Counted from the stretch's first letter, positions 45,012 through 55,915 are shown. The stretch is 64,000 nucleotides of DNA from Nostoc sp. NMS9 (GCF_017114995.1 NZ_JABXKL010000005.1:186001-250000); one strand, 5' to 3'. Program-made: numbers and translations. Notes: generated by a model from the sequence alone, not told the origin.

Positions 45012-45254
45012 CTACTTTTTGTCTTGTTCGTCGCCAGATGTTTGAGTGCTGCTCATGCCGTACTTACGGAGGAAGCGCTCTACTCGACCCTCAGTGTCAA
45101 TAATCTTCTGAGTACCGGTGTAAAAAGGGTGATTTCCAGACCAAACATCTACGTGCAATTCTGGCTTTGTAGAGCCAATGGTCATAACAACTTGACCGTT
45201 GCAGTAAACTTTAGCATCTGGATACCACTTAGGGTGAATATCAGCTTTAGCCAT
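45012..45254 (-). CDS. rpmE: 50S ribosomal protein L31
   Basis: 80 residues from ATG 45254 (MAKADIHPKWYPDAKVYCNG). The 45302 start would add 16 unrelated residues. Only one Cys is seen (YCNG), so it is the zinc-free C- type. It is part of the 50S subunit central bridge, and lies between rpsI and prfA. Confidence 0.92.
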   Translation of the reverse strand: MAKADIHPKWYPDAKVYCNGQVVMTIGSTKPELHVDVWSGNHPFYTGTQKIIDTEGRVERFLRKYGMSSTQTSGDEQDKK

Positions 45255-45302
45255 TGTTCTTTTTGTGATGAATCTATATAAATTATAACTTTCAGCGTTC
45301 AA

Positions 45303-45427
45303 TTGAAGCTAGGGAGTGGGGAGTGGGGAGATGAGGTAGCTGGGGGAGATGAGGGAGCAGGAGAAGAATAACTATTGGTTATTGATCAATGCCCCATGCC
45401 CAATGCCCATACCCAATTCCCAATTCC
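45303..45427. repeat. GGGGAGTGGGGAG and CCCAATGCCC-type repeats
   Basis: GGGAGTGGGGAGTGGGGAGA at 45312-45332 and tandem ATGCCCA/ATTCCCA heptamers at 45388-45428 flank an AT core; together they could form a G/C stem. No gene is seen between rpmE and rpsI. Confidence 0.6.
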
Positions 45428-45844
45428 CTAACGCTTAGAGTACTGAGGCGCTTTCCGAGCTTTATGTAAACCATATTTCTTCCGCTCTTTTGCTCTCGGA
45501 TCGCGAGTCAAATAACCTTCGGTTTTCAAAGGTGGGCGGTTGTCTGGGTCTAGTTGGCACAAAGCACGAGCAACTCCCAAGCGAACAGAATCAGCCTGTC
45601 CGGTCAAGCCGCCGCCTTCTGCTTTCACCAAAATGTCATATTCATTTTCTAGTCCCAAAGTTTCCAGGGGTGCTTTGATCACTCCTAAGTAGTTAGGGTT
45701 AAATTGGAAATACAAGTTTCCATCTTTACCGTTCACAATCAGTTGACCGGTGCCTGGAACCAAGCGTACCCGTGCTACTGCGTTCTTACGACGGCCAGTA
45801 CCCCAGTATACGGCGCGACCGCTATTAGCATCTGCTACTACCAT
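45428..45844 (-). CDS. rpsI: 30S ribosomal protein S9
   Basis: 138 residues, [23 protein letters not shown] at the N-terminus and the basic tail [17 protein letters not shown] that reaches the P site. It overlaps rplM by one base (TAATG), so it is translationally coupled to it; the rplM-rpsI pair is universal. Confidence 0.96.
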   Translation of the reverse strand: MVVADANSGRAVYWGTGRRKNAVARVRLVPGTGQLIVNGKDGNLYFQFNPNYLGVIKAPLETLGLENEYDILVKAEGGGLTGQADSVRLGVARALCQLDPDNRPPLKTEGYLTRDPRAKERKKYGLHKARKAPQYSKR

Positions 45845-46305
45845 TAATTTTCTTCTCCAGGAATTGTACTAACTTTTAGTTCTTTAGGTTTTTGAGCATC
45901 ATGGGGATGCGTAGGCCCAGCGTAAACTTTCAGCTTGGTGAACAACTGCTTACCCAGGCTATTTTTAGGTAGCATACCTTTAACAGCTTGTTCTAAAATC
46001 CGCTCTGGTATGCGGTCTTGCAGTTTAGCGAAAGTTTCAGTTTTCATCCCACCAGGGCGACCAGAATGGCGGCGGTAAAGCTTTTGAGTGCGCTTTTTGC
46101 CTGTGACTGCTACTTTCTCGACATTGATGACGATTACGAAGTCACCTGTATCTAGATGGGGTGTATATTCGGGTTTCTTTTTGCCTCTCAATACCTGAGC
46201 GATTTCGCTAGCGAGGCGACCGAGACGTTTATCAGTGGCATCTACTATGTACCACTCACGCTCAAGGGTTGCTTGAGAAGGAAGGTATGTTTTAACTGTT
46301 GTCAT
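45844..46305 (-). CDS. rplM: 50S ribosomal protein L13
   Basis: 153 residues with [63 protein letters not shown] and the terminal acidic tail. It binds 23S rRNA early in assembly and forms a coupled pair with rpsI. Repeats upstream separate it from truA. Confidence 0.96.
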   Translation of the reverse strand: MTTVKTYLPSQATLEREWYIVDATDKRLGRLASEIAQVLRGKKKPEYTPHLDTGDFVIVINVEKVAVTGKKRTQKLYRRHSGRPGGMKTETFAKLQDRIPERILEQAVKGMLPKNSLGKQLFTKLKVYAGPTHPHDAQKPKELKVSTIPGEEN

Positions 46306-46430
46306 TTGTCATTTGTCCTTTGTCATTTTTAATTTGTCATTAGTCATTTGTCTTTTGTCATTTGTTATTTGTCATTTATCCTTAGTTATTCACTAATGAC
46401 AGACGCGATTAATCGCGTCTCTACTGACCA
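46306..46430. repeat. TTTGTCATT heptamer palindrome
   Basis: CATTTGTCCTTTGTCATT units on one side and ACTAATGACAGACG / CCAATGACTAATGACTC units on the other. Same family as 28127-28216, 47285-47386, 53098-53200, 53745-53835, 54751-54828, 57597-57682, 58880-58983 and 61338-61441. Confidence 0.7.
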
Positions 46431-47269
46431 ATGACTAATGACTCTTGACTAGTGACGAACTTTGGCAAGGTGTCGTACCAAATCTCTTTTGGAAAGGGAA
46501 AATCGGGATAGCCGACTCGTAACAAGCACAAGCCTTGAGGCGGTGCGGCGTATTTGACTTCTTCCCGGCGTTGTTCTTTCCAGAGTTCGGTGAAGCTAGA
46601 AAGTGTTCGTTGTCCAGAACCTACTTGTACCAGCATCCCTACCAACAGCCGTACCATGCCATACAAAAATCCATCTGCCTGTATTTCAATATGGATAAAT
46701 GGCCCACTGCGACGACACTCTGCTGCTTGCACCTCTACCCAGGAATGTGATCGCTTTGAGCCTGCACGGTGAAAAGCAGCTAAGTGATGCTTTCCCAAGA
46801 GAGGTTTCAAGGCAGCTTGGATTAAAGATTCATCCAGGGGTGCATAATAATAATGCCAACTGAAGGGTCTTACAAACAAGTTAAGCCGATCTTCAGTATA
46901 TATTGTGTAGCGATACCGTCGATAGGCTGCACTAAAGCGAGCGTGCCAACGGTTATCGACACTAGCTGAAGCCCTGATTAATATATCTGGCGGCAGGTAG
47001 CTGTTGAGGATTGTTGCCCACTTGTGAGGCGGAATTAAACCTGTAGCTTCAAAATGGGCTACTTGAGCAGCAGCGTGAACTCCAGAATCGGTTCGCCCAG
47101 CACCGTGTAGTGTCACATGATGCCCAAGAATAGTCGCGATCGCAATTTCGATCTCTTCTTGGACTGTCCGGTGTTGTTTTTGCCGTTGCCAGCCATGAAA
47201 ATGAGTGCCCAGGTATTGGATTACCAAGGCTACTCGATGAGTTTGTGTAGGCTGGTGGCTTTCTAACAT
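46421..47269 (-). CDS. truA: tRNA pseudouridine(38-40) synthase
   Basis: 282 residues from ATG 47269 (MLESHQPTQTHRVALVIQYLG); the 47290 start lies inside a repeat. The catalytic Asp is in GAGRTDSGVHA. Other hallmarks are HFHGWQRQ, SFSWHYY, and GFLYGMVRLLVG. It modifies the anticodon arm of several tRNAs. The position between rplQ and rplM is conserved in cyanobacteria. Confidence 0.93.
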   Translation of the reverse strand: MLESHQPTQTHRVALVIQYLGTHFHGWQRQKQHRTVQEEIEIAIATILGHHVTLHGAGRTDSGVHAAAQVAHFEATGLIPPHKWATILNSYLPPDILIRASASVDNRWHARFSAAYRRYRYTIYTEDRLNLFVRPFSWHYYYAPLDESLIQAALKPLLGKHHLAAFHRAGSKRSHSWVEVQAAECRRSGPFIHIEIQADGFLYGMVRLLVGMLVQVGSGQRTLSSFTELWKEQRREEVKYAAPPQGLCLLRVGYPDFPFPKEIWYDTLPKFVTSQESLVIGQ

Positions 47270-47284
47270 ACAGATTTTGTCCTT

Positions 47285-47386
47285 TGTCATTTGTTTTTTG
47301 TCATTTGTCCTTTGTCAGTTGTCCTTTGTTATTCACTAATGACCAATGACTAATGACTAATGACCAATAACCAATGACTAAATGAC
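47285..47386. repeat. TTGTCATT heptamer palindrome
   Basis: TTTGTCATTTGTCCTTTGTC-type units face ACTAATGACCAATGACTAAT units, between rplQ and truA. The 3' copies reach into the region just before truA's alternative start. Confidence 0.7.
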
Positions 47387-47737
47387 TTAAACCAATTCAA
47401 TTATTGCCATTTTTGCATTATCACCCCGACGCGGTACGGTACGCAGGATGCGGGTATAACCGCCCTGGCGATCGCCATATCGAGTTGGAGCTTGCTCAAA
47501 TAGAGCGTGAACCAGTTGTTTGTCGAAGATATAGCCAAGAGCTTCCCGACGTGCTGATAAGGAGCCATTTTTGGCTAGGGTAATCATTTTTTCCACTTCA
47601 CTTCGGAGAACTTTCGCTCTAATTAAAGTGGTGGTGATCTTACCATGACGGATCAGCTCGGTGGCGAGCGATCGCAGTAAAGCACGGCGTTGATCAGCTG
47701 GTTTACTGAGTTTTTTGACGCGACAACGGTGACGCAT
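47387..47737 (-). CDS. rplQ: 50S ribosomal protein L17
   Basis: 116 residues: [34 protein letters not shown] and [10 protein letters not shown], then [23 protein letters not shown]. Lines the exit-tunnel side of 23S rRNA. It is 32 bp after rpoA, the usual alpha-operon order. Confidence 0.97.
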   Translation of the reverse strand: MRHRCRVKKLSKPADQRRALLRSLATELIRHGKITTTLIRAKVLRSEVEKMITLAKNGSLSARREALGYIFDKQLVHALFEQAPTRYGDRQGGYTRILRTVPRRGDNAKMAIIELV

Positions 47738-47769
47738 AATTATGCACTATGAATTATGAACGGTTTTTC

Positions 47770-48717
47770 TTAAGGGTGTTTAGAGCCTCTTTCCATTGGC
47801 AGTGTGATGCCCAAGCGTCGCTGCAAAGCTTCCACGACTTCTTCTGCTGATTTCTGCCCAAAGTTCTTAATTTCTAAGAGGTCTTCTTGGGTATAATCCA
47901 ACAAATCTGCCACAGAGTTAACTTGTGCCCGTTTGAGACAGTTATATGCCCGCACAGAAAGTTGCAACTCTTCGATGGGTATCTGGGCAGTTGGGTCGTC
48001 TGGAATATCCGAACCTGTGTCTGTTGGTTCTAGGGAGATGTCTTTCAACGGGTTGAATAAATCTACCAAGATCGCAGCAGCAGAAGATAGTGCTTCTTGA
48101 GGGGAAATACTGCCATTTGTCCAAACTTCCAACAGTAGTCGGTCTTTTGGAATCAAGCCTTCCCCACGAGATTCTTCAACACTGTAGTTGACTTTTCGCA
48201 CCGGCATAAATATCGAGTCGATTTGGAGAAAATCCAACGATGTGGCTTCCTCACGTCCTCGCTCTACAGTGCGATAGCCTTTGCCTTTCTCGATCCGAAA
48301 TTCCATTTCCAGCTTGCCACCCTCAGCGATAGTGGCTACATACTGAGTCGGATCGATGACTTCTACTTCACTGGGCAAATCAAAATGCGCCGCAGTGATT
48401 GTTGTTGGGCCGGTAACGAGTAATCTCCCAATCTGAGGCTGCGAGGAATAGTTTTTCAGGATAACTTCCTTCATTCTCATGAGGATTTCCAGCACATCTT
48501 CCCGCACGCCCGGAACTGTAGCAAACTCGTGTGAAACGCCCGCAATCCGCACTGCTGTAACTGCTGTACCTTCTAGATTAGATAGTAAAACCCGCCGCAG
48601 TGCGTTGCCAACAGTTGTTCCTTGACCGCGTTCTAGAGGTTCCAAAACAAATTTACTGTAATGGTTCCGACTTTCTTCGGTATTCGACTCTACACATTCA
48701 ATTTGAAACTGCGCCAC
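47770..48717 (-). CDS. rpoA: DNA-directed RNA polymerase subunit alpha
   Basis: 315 residues. The N-terminal assembly domain (FVLEPLERGQGTTVGNALRRVLLSNLEGTAVT) and the C-terminal helix-hairpin domain that contacts UP elements and activators (LSVRAYNCLKRAQVNSVADLLDYTQEDLLEIKNFGQKSAEEVVEAL) are both present. A 310-bp spacer separates it from rpsK, unlike E. coli, where rpsD intervenes. Confidence 0.97.
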   Translation of the reverse strand: MAQFQIECVESNTEESRNHYSKFVLEPLERGQGTTVGNALRRVLLSNLEGTAVTAVRIAGVSHEFATVPGVREDVLEILMRMKEVILKNYSSQPQIGRLLVTGPTTITAAHFDLPSEVEVIDPTQYVATIAEGGKLEMEFRIEKGKGYRTVERGREEATSLDFLQIDSIFMPVRKVNYSVEESRGEGLIPKDRLLLEVWTNGSISPQEALSSAAAILVDLFNPLKDISLEPTDTGSDIPDDPTAQIPIEELQLSVRAYNCLKRAQVNSVADLLDYTQEDLLEIKNFGQKSAEEVVEALQRRLGITLPMERGSKHP

Positions 48718-49027
48718 GGATGAGCCTCCCTTTTTCTAAGGTGCTGCTAGCAGACAAATCAATTGCCTCCAGAATTGAATTTATGTCCTGTAGATTATAG
48801 GCATATCAAACTACTAGTATAAAATTACGGTATAGTTTGACACTTCTATTTAGCTTGCAGGCGCTAATAATATTTTGGGTAGCCTAAAGCTTAACAGCTT
48901 TCCCGGCGGGAAAATCTGACACGCTTCTGGTCGCCCAAGCTTAAACTCAATGACAGTTTGCACGTTAGACGCCCAAGCGGTCATTGCTGGCTGTAACTTT
49001 TCGTCCTTACTGCCCAAGTTTTGGTAT
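48718..49027. other. Spacer between rpsK and rpoA, possible rpoA leader
   Basis: 310 bp. Contains a palindrome TTTCCCGGCGGGAAA (48898-48912) and an AAGCTTAAAC/GCTTAACAG area that could fold. An apparent ORF at 48850-49062 overlaps rpsK and is not credible. A promoter for rpoA may be here. No gene. Confidence 0.45.
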
Positions 49028-49423
49028 TTAAACTCGACGGCGCTTGGGTGGACGACAACCATTGTGAGGAATCGGGGTAATATCCCGAATCAGGGTAATT
49101 TCCAGTCCTGCTCCTTGAAGTGCCCGGATAGCGGTTTCTCTACCTGCTCCTGGGCCACTGACCATTACCTCAATTTGGCGCATTCCTTGATCGATAGCTC
49201 GACGGGCTGCACTTTCAGCAGCGGTTTGTGCTGCAAAGGGAGTTCCCTTTTTTGCTCCCTTAAAACCGCTAGAACCAGCACTAGCCCAGGAGATGACATC
49301 TCCGTTTTGATCGGTAATGGTGACAATGCTATTGTTGAAAGTAGATTGGATGTAGGCCATCCCACTGGGCACATTCCGTTTCTGCTTCTTGCTCCCGGAT
49401 TTTTTAGTTGGTTGTCTCGCCAT
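49028..49423 (-). CDS. rpsK: 30S ribosomal protein S11
   Basis: 131 residues: [49 protein letters not shown] and [14 protein letters not shown], then [13 protein letters not shown]. It sits in the platform at the E site. Large antisense ORFs over it are shadows. Confidence 0.97.
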
Positions 49424-49474
49424 ACTTGTTTAGTTGATTTAAGGTAAAACTTGCTCGGATTAGCAATTGCAAAA

Positions 49475-49855
49475 TTATTTCCCTGGAGCCTTCTTCTTCC
49501 CAGCCACTGTCTGCCTTCTGCCTCGACGGGTTCTTGCATTGGTGCGAGTTCTTTGCCCTCTAACTGGTAAACCCATCCGATGACGACGACCTCTGTAGGT
49601 ACCAATGTCAACTAAGCGCTTGATGTTCAAAGACTCCAAGCGCCGCAAGTCGCCCTCAACTTGATAGTTGGTTTCTATTTCCCCTCGTAGGGCTGTTACA
49701 TCAGCATCACTTAAGTCTTTAACGCGGGTGTCTGGGTTCACACCAGTTGTCGCTATAATTTCTTGAGAGCGTGATAAACCAATTCCGTAGATGTAAGTTA
49801 GACCGATCTCGACGCGCTTATCGCGTGGAAGGTCTACTCCGGCAATACGTGCCAC
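49475..49855 (-). CDS. rpsM: 30S ribosomal protein S13
   Basis: 126 residues: [32 protein letters not shown], and the basic tail [25 protein letters not shown] touching the P-site tRNA. 51 bp upstream of rpsK. Confidence 0.97.
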   Translation of the reverse strand: MARIAGVDLPRDKRVEIGLTYIYGIGLSRSQEIIATTGVNPDTRVKDLSDADVTALRGEIETNYQVEGDLRRLESLNIKRLVDIGTYRGRRHRMGLPVRGQRTRTNARTRRGRRQTVAGKKKAPGK

Positions 49856-49974
49856 AATGAACTCTCCCTATTGTTGTCGCAATTACTGTTGGTTGGAAAA
49901 ACGTGATTAATCGCGTCTTTTCGTTTTAATTAATAATGATATGCGTGTTACAACTCACTCTGTTGGTAAGAGTG

Positions 49975-50088
49975 TTATCCTTGACGTTGCTTGTGCTTGG
50001 GGTTCACGCAAATCACCATGACGCGACCACGACGTTTGATCACGTTACATTTTTCACAAATTTTCTTGACTGAGGCTCTAACTTTCAT
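49975..50088 (-). CDS. rpmJ: 50S ribosomal protein L36
   Basis: 37 residues: [14 protein letters not shown], then [23 protein letters not shown]. The Cys-Cys-Cys-His set (CEKC...C...H) forms a zinc ribbon (C+ type). Located between infA and rpsM, its usual place, and too short for automatic ORF thresholds. Confidence 0.95.
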   Translation of the reverse strand: MKVRASVKKICEKCNVIKRRGRVMVICVNPKHKQRQG

Positions 50089-50205
50089 GCCTTTTATTTT
50101 TTGACTCCAAATATAAAATTATAGCATTTCTAGGGAAATTAATCCAGTTAAATGACTAGCAAACAGCCAAAGAAATGGTTTTATGGTAAAATTCTCTACA
50201 TATAC

Positions 50206-50430
50206 TTACTTCTTTCGTAGTCGATAGGTAATTCTGCCTTTGGTCAAGTCGTAGGGGGTTAACTCCACCTTGACGCGATCGCCGGGCAAAATCTTGATAT
50301 AATTTCGGCGAATCTTGCCGGAAATGTGTGCTAGCACGTTAAAGCCATTATCCAAGTCAACGCGAAACATCGCATTGGGCAAGGACTCTGTAACCGTGCC
50401 TTCCATTTCAATCAAATCTTGCTTAGACAA
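50206..50430 (-). CDS. infA: Translation initiation factor IF-1
   Basis: 74 residues forming one OB fold: [65 protein letters not shown]. It blocks the A site with IF-2 and IF-3 during initiation. A 274-bp spacer separates it from adk. Confidence 0.97.
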
Positions 50431-50704
50431 TTTGTTTTTTCCTCAACTCAACAATTTCGTGTTCAGTTGCAGCGCTTCATCTGCAAAGAAACACATTTTA
50501 AGAAATATATCAACAGTTTATTAATATATCTTAGCTAAAATTGATCTTTTTTTTGGTATGGGGGCATTAGGCATTGGGGAGGCAGTGCGGTCTTGGGGTC
50601 TCCCCAAGTGGAGCAACTGCCGTCATAGGGCATTGGGAAAGAGTTACTGTAGTTCCTCCGATGCTTCCTTGTCTCCCTCATGCCCTCCCCCTTTCCTTTC
50701 TTTT
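50431..50704. other. Spacer between adk and infA with repeat sequence
   Basis: The left part (50560-50700) carries GGGCATTAGGCATTGGGGAG-type units, a GGTCTCCCCAAGTGGAGCAA segment and a C-rich tail, all of repeat type. The rest is AT-rich and may include the infA promoter. No gene. Confidence 0.45.
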
Positions 50705-51259
50705 TCAGGAAGCGATGACCTTTTGTAGTTCACTAGTGACATCTTCTTGGGACTGATTGCCATTGACTGTTAGGAGTTTTTTGCGATCGCCATAATAATC
50801 AATTAGAGGTGCAGTTTCAGCGCGATACACTTCTAGACGACGACGAATCACCTCTTCGGTATCATCTTTTCGTCCTCTAGCTAGCAAACGTGCGATGACA
50901 ATTTCATCTGGTGCATCTAAATTGACTACCCTTTCGCCACCTTGATGTATTGCTTGCAGTAACTTCTCCAGAAAAGCTGCTTGGGTCACTTTCCGGGGAA
51001 AACCATCAAGAATCCAACCATTTTTGGCATCTGGTTGATCGAGGCGCTCCTGTACCAAGTCTTCCACTAGCTGGTCGGGTACTAACTCGCCGCTATCAAC
51101 ATAGCTTTGAGCTTTGATTCCTAAAGGAGTTTGCTCTTTCATGGCTTGTCTTAATATTTCACCAGTAGAAATATGGGGAATATTCAAGTGTTCAGCCAAG
51201 GTTTGAGCTTGTGTTCCTTTACCCGCTCCAGGTGGCCCCAAGAAGATTAATCGCGTCAC
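50705..51259 (-). CDS. adk: Adenylate kinase
   Basis: 184 residues, the short form without a zinc LID. P-loop [11 protein letters not shown], then [25 protein letters not shown] and [18 protein letters not shown]. Converts AMP and ATP to two ADP. It is 2 bp after secY, a conserved secY-adk unit. Confidence 0.97.
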   Translation of the reverse strand: MTRLIFLGPPGAGKGTQAQTLAEHLNIPHISTGEILRQAMKEQTPLGIKAQSYVDSGELVPDQLVEDLVQERLDQPDAKNGWILDGFPRKVTQAAFLEKLLQAIHQGGERVVNLDAPDEIVIARLLARGRKDDTEEVIRRRLEVYRAETAPLIDYYGDRKKLLTVNGNQSQEDVTSELQKVIAS

Positions 51260-51261
51260 TA

Positions 51262-52572
51262 TTATTTCACCATTCCTTCATAGCGCTGAGAGATGACATA
51301 AGTTTGGACTTGTTTGGCTGTCTCAATTGCCACACCAACTAAAATTAACAAAGAGGTTGCACCAATTCCCCGGAAAGTTTTTACATTCAAAGCGCTTTCC
51401 ACGGCGGTAGGGATAATAGCAACGAAGCCCAAAAAGATCGCACCCAAAAAAGTTAGTCGGTTGGACACGCGTTCGATATACTCGCTAGTTGCCTTACCGG
51501 GACGAATCCCAGGAATACTAGAACCCATTTTCTTCAAGTTCTGCGCCACATCTACTGGGTTGAGAATCAACGAAGAATAGAAGTAGCTGAAGAAAACAAT
51601 GGAAATCATGTAGACCAAGGCATAGACCCAGGAGCTAGAACCGCTTGGACTCAAATAAGTGTTAACTATATTCGCTAAATCGGCATTTTTAGTAAAATTG
51701 GCGATTAGCAGTGGCAAACTGAGGATGGCAGCAGCAAAAATAATTGGCATCACGCCGCCTTGATTTAGCCGCAGTGGCAGATAACTACGCTGCTCTGCCA
51801 AAACTCGCCGACCTACTTGGCGACGAGCCGAAATAATTGGGATGCGGCGCATTCCTTCCTGCACAATCACAATACCAACAATTGTTGCTAAGAAGACTAA
51901 GATCAGTACGATCACCCGACCCACTGCTTCCCTACCGCCGACTTGCACCAAGTCGATAGTATCGCCTAAAGCTTTTGGTAATGAGGCAACAATGTTGACA
52001 AAAATCAGTAATGATGCTCCGTTACCAATGCCCCTTTCTGTAATTAGTTCTGATGCCCACATGACGAACATAGAACCAGCAGTCAGAGCGATCGCAGTTT
52101 CAGCTACGAAAATTGGCCCTGGCTTTAAGGCAAATTGCTGGAGGAATAATGCCGAAAAAGCTGTACTTTGAAGAATTGCCCAACCTACAGTAACATAGCG
52201 GGTAATTTGCGATATTTTTCGCCGACCGGCTTCCCCTTCATTTTTCTGTAAATTTTCTAAAGTTGGAATCGCCGCAGTAAGTAATTGGATGATAATAGAC
52301 GCATTAATGAAGGGTAAAATCCCTAAAGCAAAGACTCCCAAAGTCGAAAGTCCTCGCCCAGAAAATATATCCAATAAGCCGAATATGGAATTACTGCCCG
52401 ATATGGCTTCGGCAAATCTCGGTCTATCAATCCCTGGTACGGGTAAGAAAATACCCAGGCGAACCAAAATTAAAATACCGACGGTGACAAGCAGCCTACC
52501 TCTGAGACCAGCTGCCTGCGCCATCTGCATAAAAGTTTCTTGAGCCGTTGGGGCTTTATCTCGACTGATCAT
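51262..52572 (-). CDS. secY: Preprotein translocase subunit SecY
   Basis: 436 residues with ten membrane segments: [69 protein letters not shown] and the QGGV plug region. Serves both the plasma and thylakoid membranes in cyanobacteria. secG is at 33553, secE not in this window. Confidence 0.97.
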   Translation of the reverse strand: MISRDKAPTAQETFMQMAQAAGLRGRLLVTVGILILVRLGIFLPVPGIDRPRFAEAISGSNSIFGLLDIFSGRGLSTLGVFALGILPFINASIIIQLLTAAIPTLENLQKNEGEAGRRKISQITRYVTVGWAILQSTAFSALFLQQFALKPGPIFVAETAIALTAGSMFVMWASELITERGIGNGASLLIFVNIVASLPKALGDTIDLVQVGGREAVGRVIVLILVFLATIVGIVIVQEGMRRIPIISARRQVGRRVLAEQRSYLPLRLNQGGVMPIIFAAAILSLPLLIANFTKNADLANIVNTYLSPSGSSSWVYALVYMISIVFFSYFYSSLILNPVDVAQNLKKMGSSIPGIRPGKATSEYIERVSNRLTFLGAIFLGFVAIIPTAVESALNVKTFRGIGATSLLILVGVAIETAKQVQTYVISQRYEGMVK

Positions 52573-52646
52573 AGAGTGCTACCTTTATAGTGAACCAAGC
52601 ACTGGCAGCGAGTTGGCTTGCATTTAAGTGCGCTGTTCCGGCTCAC

Positions 52647-53090
52647 TCATAAGACTTCACAACTACCACCAGCTGCCTCAATTTTGCTACGAGCTGAACC
52701 TGTAAAAGCTGCCGCTTGTACTTTGAGCGGAATGCTCAATTCCCCGTTACCTAAAACTTTCAGTGGCCCTTTAACAGCAGTCAGGATACCTGCGGCTTTC
52801 AATGAGGTCAAAGTTACTTCCGTATTAGCGGGGAGGGAGGCTAGCTTCTCTACATTAATCGTAGTGTAAATCTTCTGATTAACAATCGGAAAGCCCTTCA
52901 GCTTAGGTAAGCGGCGGTACAATGGCTGTTGACCACCTTCAAAACCTGGTCGGGTACCACTACCAGAACGAGATTTTTGACCCCGCATACCTAGACCGGC
53001 ACTGGCACCTTGACCTGCAGAAATACCTCTGGCTACACGCTTCTTGCGTTTCTTTGAGCCTTTTTGCGGCTTAACATCATGGAGTCTCAT
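52647..53090 (-). CDS. rplO: 50S ribosomal protein L15
   Basis: 147 residues: [43 protein letters not shown], then [19 protein letters not shown]. rpmD (L30) is absent before it, as expected in cyanobacteria. Confidence 0.97.
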   Translation of the reverse strand: MRLHDVKPQKGSKKRKKRVARGISAGQGASAGLGMRGQKSRSGSGTRPGFEGGQQPLYRRLPKLKGFPIVNQKIYTTINVEKLASLPANTEVTLTSLKAAGILTAVKGPLKVLGNGELSIPLKVQAAAFTGSARSKIEAAGGSCEVL

Positions 53091-53097
53091 AAGTTAT

Positions 53098-53200
53098 CAA
53101 GTTCTCATTTGTCGTTTGTCATTTGTCGTTTGTCATTTGTCATTTGTCCTTTGTCCTTTGTTATTCACTAATGACTCATGACCAATGACTAATGACTAAA
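53098..53200. repeat. TTTGTCATT heptamer palindrome
   Basis: Units CATTTGTCGTTTGTCATT on one side and ATGACCAATGACTAATGACT on the other, between rpsE and rplO. Confidence 0.7.
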
Positions 53201-53728
53201 TTAGATGTAGAGATTTTGAATAGGAATACCGCGATCTTCGGCGACTTCAGCAAGAGTCCGCAGTGTAGATAAAGCATTAACTGCGGCTCTAGCATTATTG
53301 AGCGGATTATTGGAGCCTAGTTGCTTGGCTAAAACGTTACGAACTCCAGCTAATTCCAACACAGTTCGCACAGCACCACCAGCAATTACCCCAGTACCAG
53401 GTGAGGCTGGACGCATAATCACTTTTGCACCGCCACCGACACCATCAATGGGATGGGGGATGGAGTTGGATTTGGTGATTGGGACATCAATGAGGTGTTT
53501 TTTGCCGTCGGCTACGCCTTTTTTAACGGCGCCAATTACATCTGAAGCTTTGCCTACTCCGACTCCAACCTGACCGCGTTCGTTACCCACGACAACGATC
53601 GCTCGGAAGCTGAGTTTTTTACCACCTTTGACCACTTTACTTACGCGGCGGATTTGGATAACCCGCTCTTGCCAAGTGGTTTCTTCTTTTTTGGCACGCT
53701 TTGTTCTACTTTTACGCTCTGTTGCCAT
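53201..53728 (-). CDS. rpsE: 30S ribosomal protein S5
   Basis: 175 residues: [46 protein letters not shown], then [19 protein letters not shown]. Proofreading and helicase function at the mRNA entry. The basic N-terminal tail ([11 protein letters not shown]) is typical of cyanobacteria. Confidence 0.97.
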   Translation of the reverse strand: MATERKSRTKRAKKEETTWQERVIQIRRVSKVVKGGKKLSFRAIVVVGNERGQVGVGVGKASDVIGAVKKGVADGKKHLIDVPITKSNSIPHPIDGVGGGAKVIMRPASPGTGVIAGGAVRTVLELAGVRNVLAKQLGSNNPLNNARAAVNALSTLRTLAEVAEDRGIPIQNLYI

Positions 53729-53744
53729 AATTTATGCTCTGGTG

Positions 53745-53835
53745 AACGTCATTTTTCATTTGTCAGTTGTCATTTGTCTTTTGTCATTTGTCATTTGTCC
53801 AATAACTAATGACCAATGACTAATGACCAATGACT
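53745..53835. repeat. TTTGTCATT heptamer palindrome
   Basis: CATTTTTCATTTGTCAGTTG and ATGACCAATGACTAATGACC units between rplR and rpsE. Confidence 0.65.
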
Positions 53836-54198
53836 TTAGAAATCTAAACCAGCTTCGCGTGCTGCATCAGCTAGTGCTTTGACACGACCATGATATAAGT
53901 TACCACCACGATCAAAGACTACTTTGGTGATGCCTTTTTCTAGCGATCGCACTGCGATCAACTTACCAACTTGTACTGATGCATCGCGATTTGCACATGA
54001 CGCTAAACTAGATTTCAACTCTGGTTCTACAGTCGATGCTGCCACGATGGTTTGATGCTGAGTATCATCAATTATCTGGGCATAAATATGCTCATTAGAA
54101 CGAAATACCGCTAAACGCGGACGTTCTGGGGAGCCAATCACTTTGCCACGAACGCGTCGATGACGACGGTTTTTTGATTCTCTACGAGTAAGTTTCAT
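53836..54198 (-). CDS. rplR: 50S ribosomal protein L18
   Basis: 120 residues: [37 protein letters not shown], then [28 protein letters not shown]. Binds 5S rRNA with L5. Two bases after rplF. Confidence 0.97.
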   Translation of the reverse strand: MKLTRRESKNRRHRRVRGKVIGSPERPRLAVFRSNEHIYAQIIDDTQHQTIVAASTVEPELKSSLASCANRDASVQVGKLIAVRSLEKGITKVVFDRGGNLYHGRVKALADAAREAGLDF

Positions 54199-54200
54199 TT

Positions 54201-54749
54201 CTACTTCTTACCACCCTTACCAGTCTTACCAGCTTTCCGTCTGACCACTTCACCGGCATAGCGAATGCCTTTACCTTTGTAAGGTTCTGGTGGACGAACG
54301 GCACGAATTTTGGCGGCTGTGTTACCGACGATTTCTTTGTCATAGCCACTGACAATGACGTTAGTGGTACCTTCTACGGCAAACTGAATTCCATCTGGTG
54401 GTTCAATTTGCACCTGATGGCTGTAACCCATATTTAAAACTAGGTTACGTCCTTGAAGTTGTGCCCTGTAACCAACACCTTGAATTTCTAAACGGCGCTG
54501 AAAACCTTGGGAAACTCCCTCGACCATGTTGGCAACTAAAGTGCGGCTCAAGCCGTGCAATTGCTTCGATGTCCGAGTTTCATCCCGACGATTTACGTGT
54601 AATATTTCCCCCTCTTGAGAGAGTGAGACATTATCTCTGAGAGTGCGAGAAAGTTCTCCTTTCGGGCCTTTCACTACAATATTCGTACCATCGATCGCCA
54701 CTTGAACTTTGGCGGGAATAGTAATTGGACGTTTACCAATACGAGACAT
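54201..54749 (-). CDS. rplF: 50S ribosomal protein L6
   Basis: 182 residues: [21 protein letters not shown], then [25 protein letters not shown] and [27 protein letters not shown]. Sits near the factor-binding site. Confidence 0.97.
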   Translation of the reverse strand: MSRIGKRPITIPAKVQVAIDGTNIVVKGPKGELSRTLRDNVSLSQEGEILHVNRRDETRTSKQLHGLSRTLVANMVEGVSQGFQRRLEIQGVGYRAQLQGRNLVLNMGYSHQVQIEPPDGIQFAVEGTTNVIVSGYDKEIVGNTAAKIRAVRPPEPYKGKGIRYAGEVVRRKAGKTGKGGKK

Positions 54750-54750
54750 G

Positions 54751-54828
54751 ACTTTTTGTCCTTTGTTATTTGTCGTTTGCCTTTTGTCTTTTGTCTTTCA
54801 CTAATGACAAATGACTAATGACCAATGA
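54751..54828. repeat. TTTGTCTTT heptamer palindrome
   Basis: TTTTGTCCTTTGTTATTTGTC-like units and ACTAATGACCAATGACTA units between rpsH and rplF. Confidence 0.65.
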
Positions 54829-55230
54829 CTACCAAACGTAACAAAGTACTTCACCACCCAAGTTTTGACGCCGCGCTTCGCGGTCAGTCATAATCCCACT
54901 GGATGTAGAAATAATGGCAATGCCAATGCCGCCTAGTACCCTTGGTAATTCTTTTCGATTTGAATAAACACGTAAGCCAGGCTTACTGACCCGCTTTAAA
55001 GCGGTGATCAGAGGCTGACGGTTTTTTCCCTTGTATTTCAGGGAAATCACCAGATTGCGTTTTACCCCTTCTTCTGCTTCTTCGATTTCAGCAATAAAGC
55101 CTTCCTCCCGTAGCACTTTGGCAATGCTTCGGGTCAATTTTGTCGCTGGCACTTGTGTAGTTTGATGCCGCGCCAGGTTGGCATTGCGGATGCGCGTCAG
55201 CATATCTGCAATTGTGTCGTTAGCCGCCAT
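54829..55230 (-). CDS. rpsH: 30S ribosomal protein S8
   Basis: 133 residues: [29 protein letters not shown] and [31 protein letters not shown]. It binds the 16S central domain and in other bacteria also represses the spc operon mRNA. rpsN (S14) is missing between rplE and rpsH. Confidence 0.97.
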   Translation of the reverse strand: MAANDTIADMLTRIRNANLARHQTTQVPATKLTRSIAKVLREEGFIAEIEEAEEGVKRNLVISLKYKGKNRQPLITALKRVSKPGLRVYSNRKELPRVLGGIGIAIISTSSGIMTDREARRQNLGGEVLCYVW

Positions 55231-55250
55231 CGTTCCCTCTATAGATGAAC

Positions 55251-55799
55251 TTATTGATCGCGAAAGGGCATTCCTAATTCTTTAAGTAAGGCGCGTCCCT
55301 CTTCGTCGTTTTTTGCTGTCGTGATGATGGAAATATCCATCCCACGCACTTGATCGATGCTGTCGTATTCGACTTCTGGAAAAATTAGCTGTTCTCTCAC
55401 ACCCAAAGTGTAGTTACCGCGTCCGTCAAAGCTTTTAGGGCTAACGCCGCGAAAATCTCGAATTCTGGGTAATGACAGGCTAACTAGTCTGTCGAAAAAG
55501 GCATACATCCGTTCGGCTCTGAGAGTCACCATGATCCCCACAGGCATCCCCTGACGAATCTTAAAGCCAGCGATCGCCTTTTTCGCCCGTGTCACCACTG
55601 GTTTTTGACCAGTTACCACGGCAATCTCGTTGATGGATGCCTCTAGTGACTTCGCATTTTGAGCTGCTTCGCCCAAACCTCGGTTAATCGTAACCTTTAC
55701 TAACTTCGGTACTTGATGAACGTTGGTATATTGAAACTGATTAATCAGTTTGGGGACGATTGTCTCTTGATATAAGGTTTTGAGTCTTGTTGTCGGCAT
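55251..55799 (-). CDS. rplE: 50S ribosomal protein L5
   Basis: 182 residues: [25 protein letters not shown], then [29 protein letters not shown] and [24 protein letters not shown]. Binds 5S rRNA and the P-site tRNA. Confidence 0.97.
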   Translation of the reverse strand: MPTTRLKTLYQETIVPKLINQFQYTNVHQVPKLVKVTINRGLGEAAQNAKSLEASINEIAVVTGQKPVVTRAKKAIAGFKIRQGMPVGIMVTLRAERMYAFFDRLVSLSLPRIRDFRGVSPKSFDGRGNYTLGVREQLIFPEVEYDSIDQVRGMDISIITTAKNDEEGRALLKELGMPFRDQ

Positions 55800-55834
55800 A
55801 GTTTTTTGTCCTGATATCCCTGGGCTTGGTCAGG

Positions 55835-55915
55835 GAACAAAGTTATGAGTTATGAGTTATGAGTTATGAGTTATGAGTTAAATTTAATTCCTAACTCTTA
55901 ATTCCTAACTTCTAA
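55835..55915. repeat. GAGTTAT tandem heptamers with inverted partners
   Basis: GAGTTAT occurs four to five times in tandem at 55848-55880, followed by CTAACTCTTAATTCCTAACT. A stem is possible. Between rplE and rplX. Confidence 0.7.

Noticed and set aside
46306..46430. CRISPR or tRNA cluster in the ribosomal spacers
   Set aside because: Short degenerate heptamers with inverted partners and no regular spacers or tRNA folds.
48850..49062. 70-aa ORF between rpsK and rpoA
   Set aside because: It overlaps the rpsK end in another frame and has no family or RBS.
48950..49447. 165-aa plus-strand ORF over rpsK
   Set aside because: It is antisense to a clear S11 gene with Ser/Cys-rich composition and no domain; a shadow of biased codon use.
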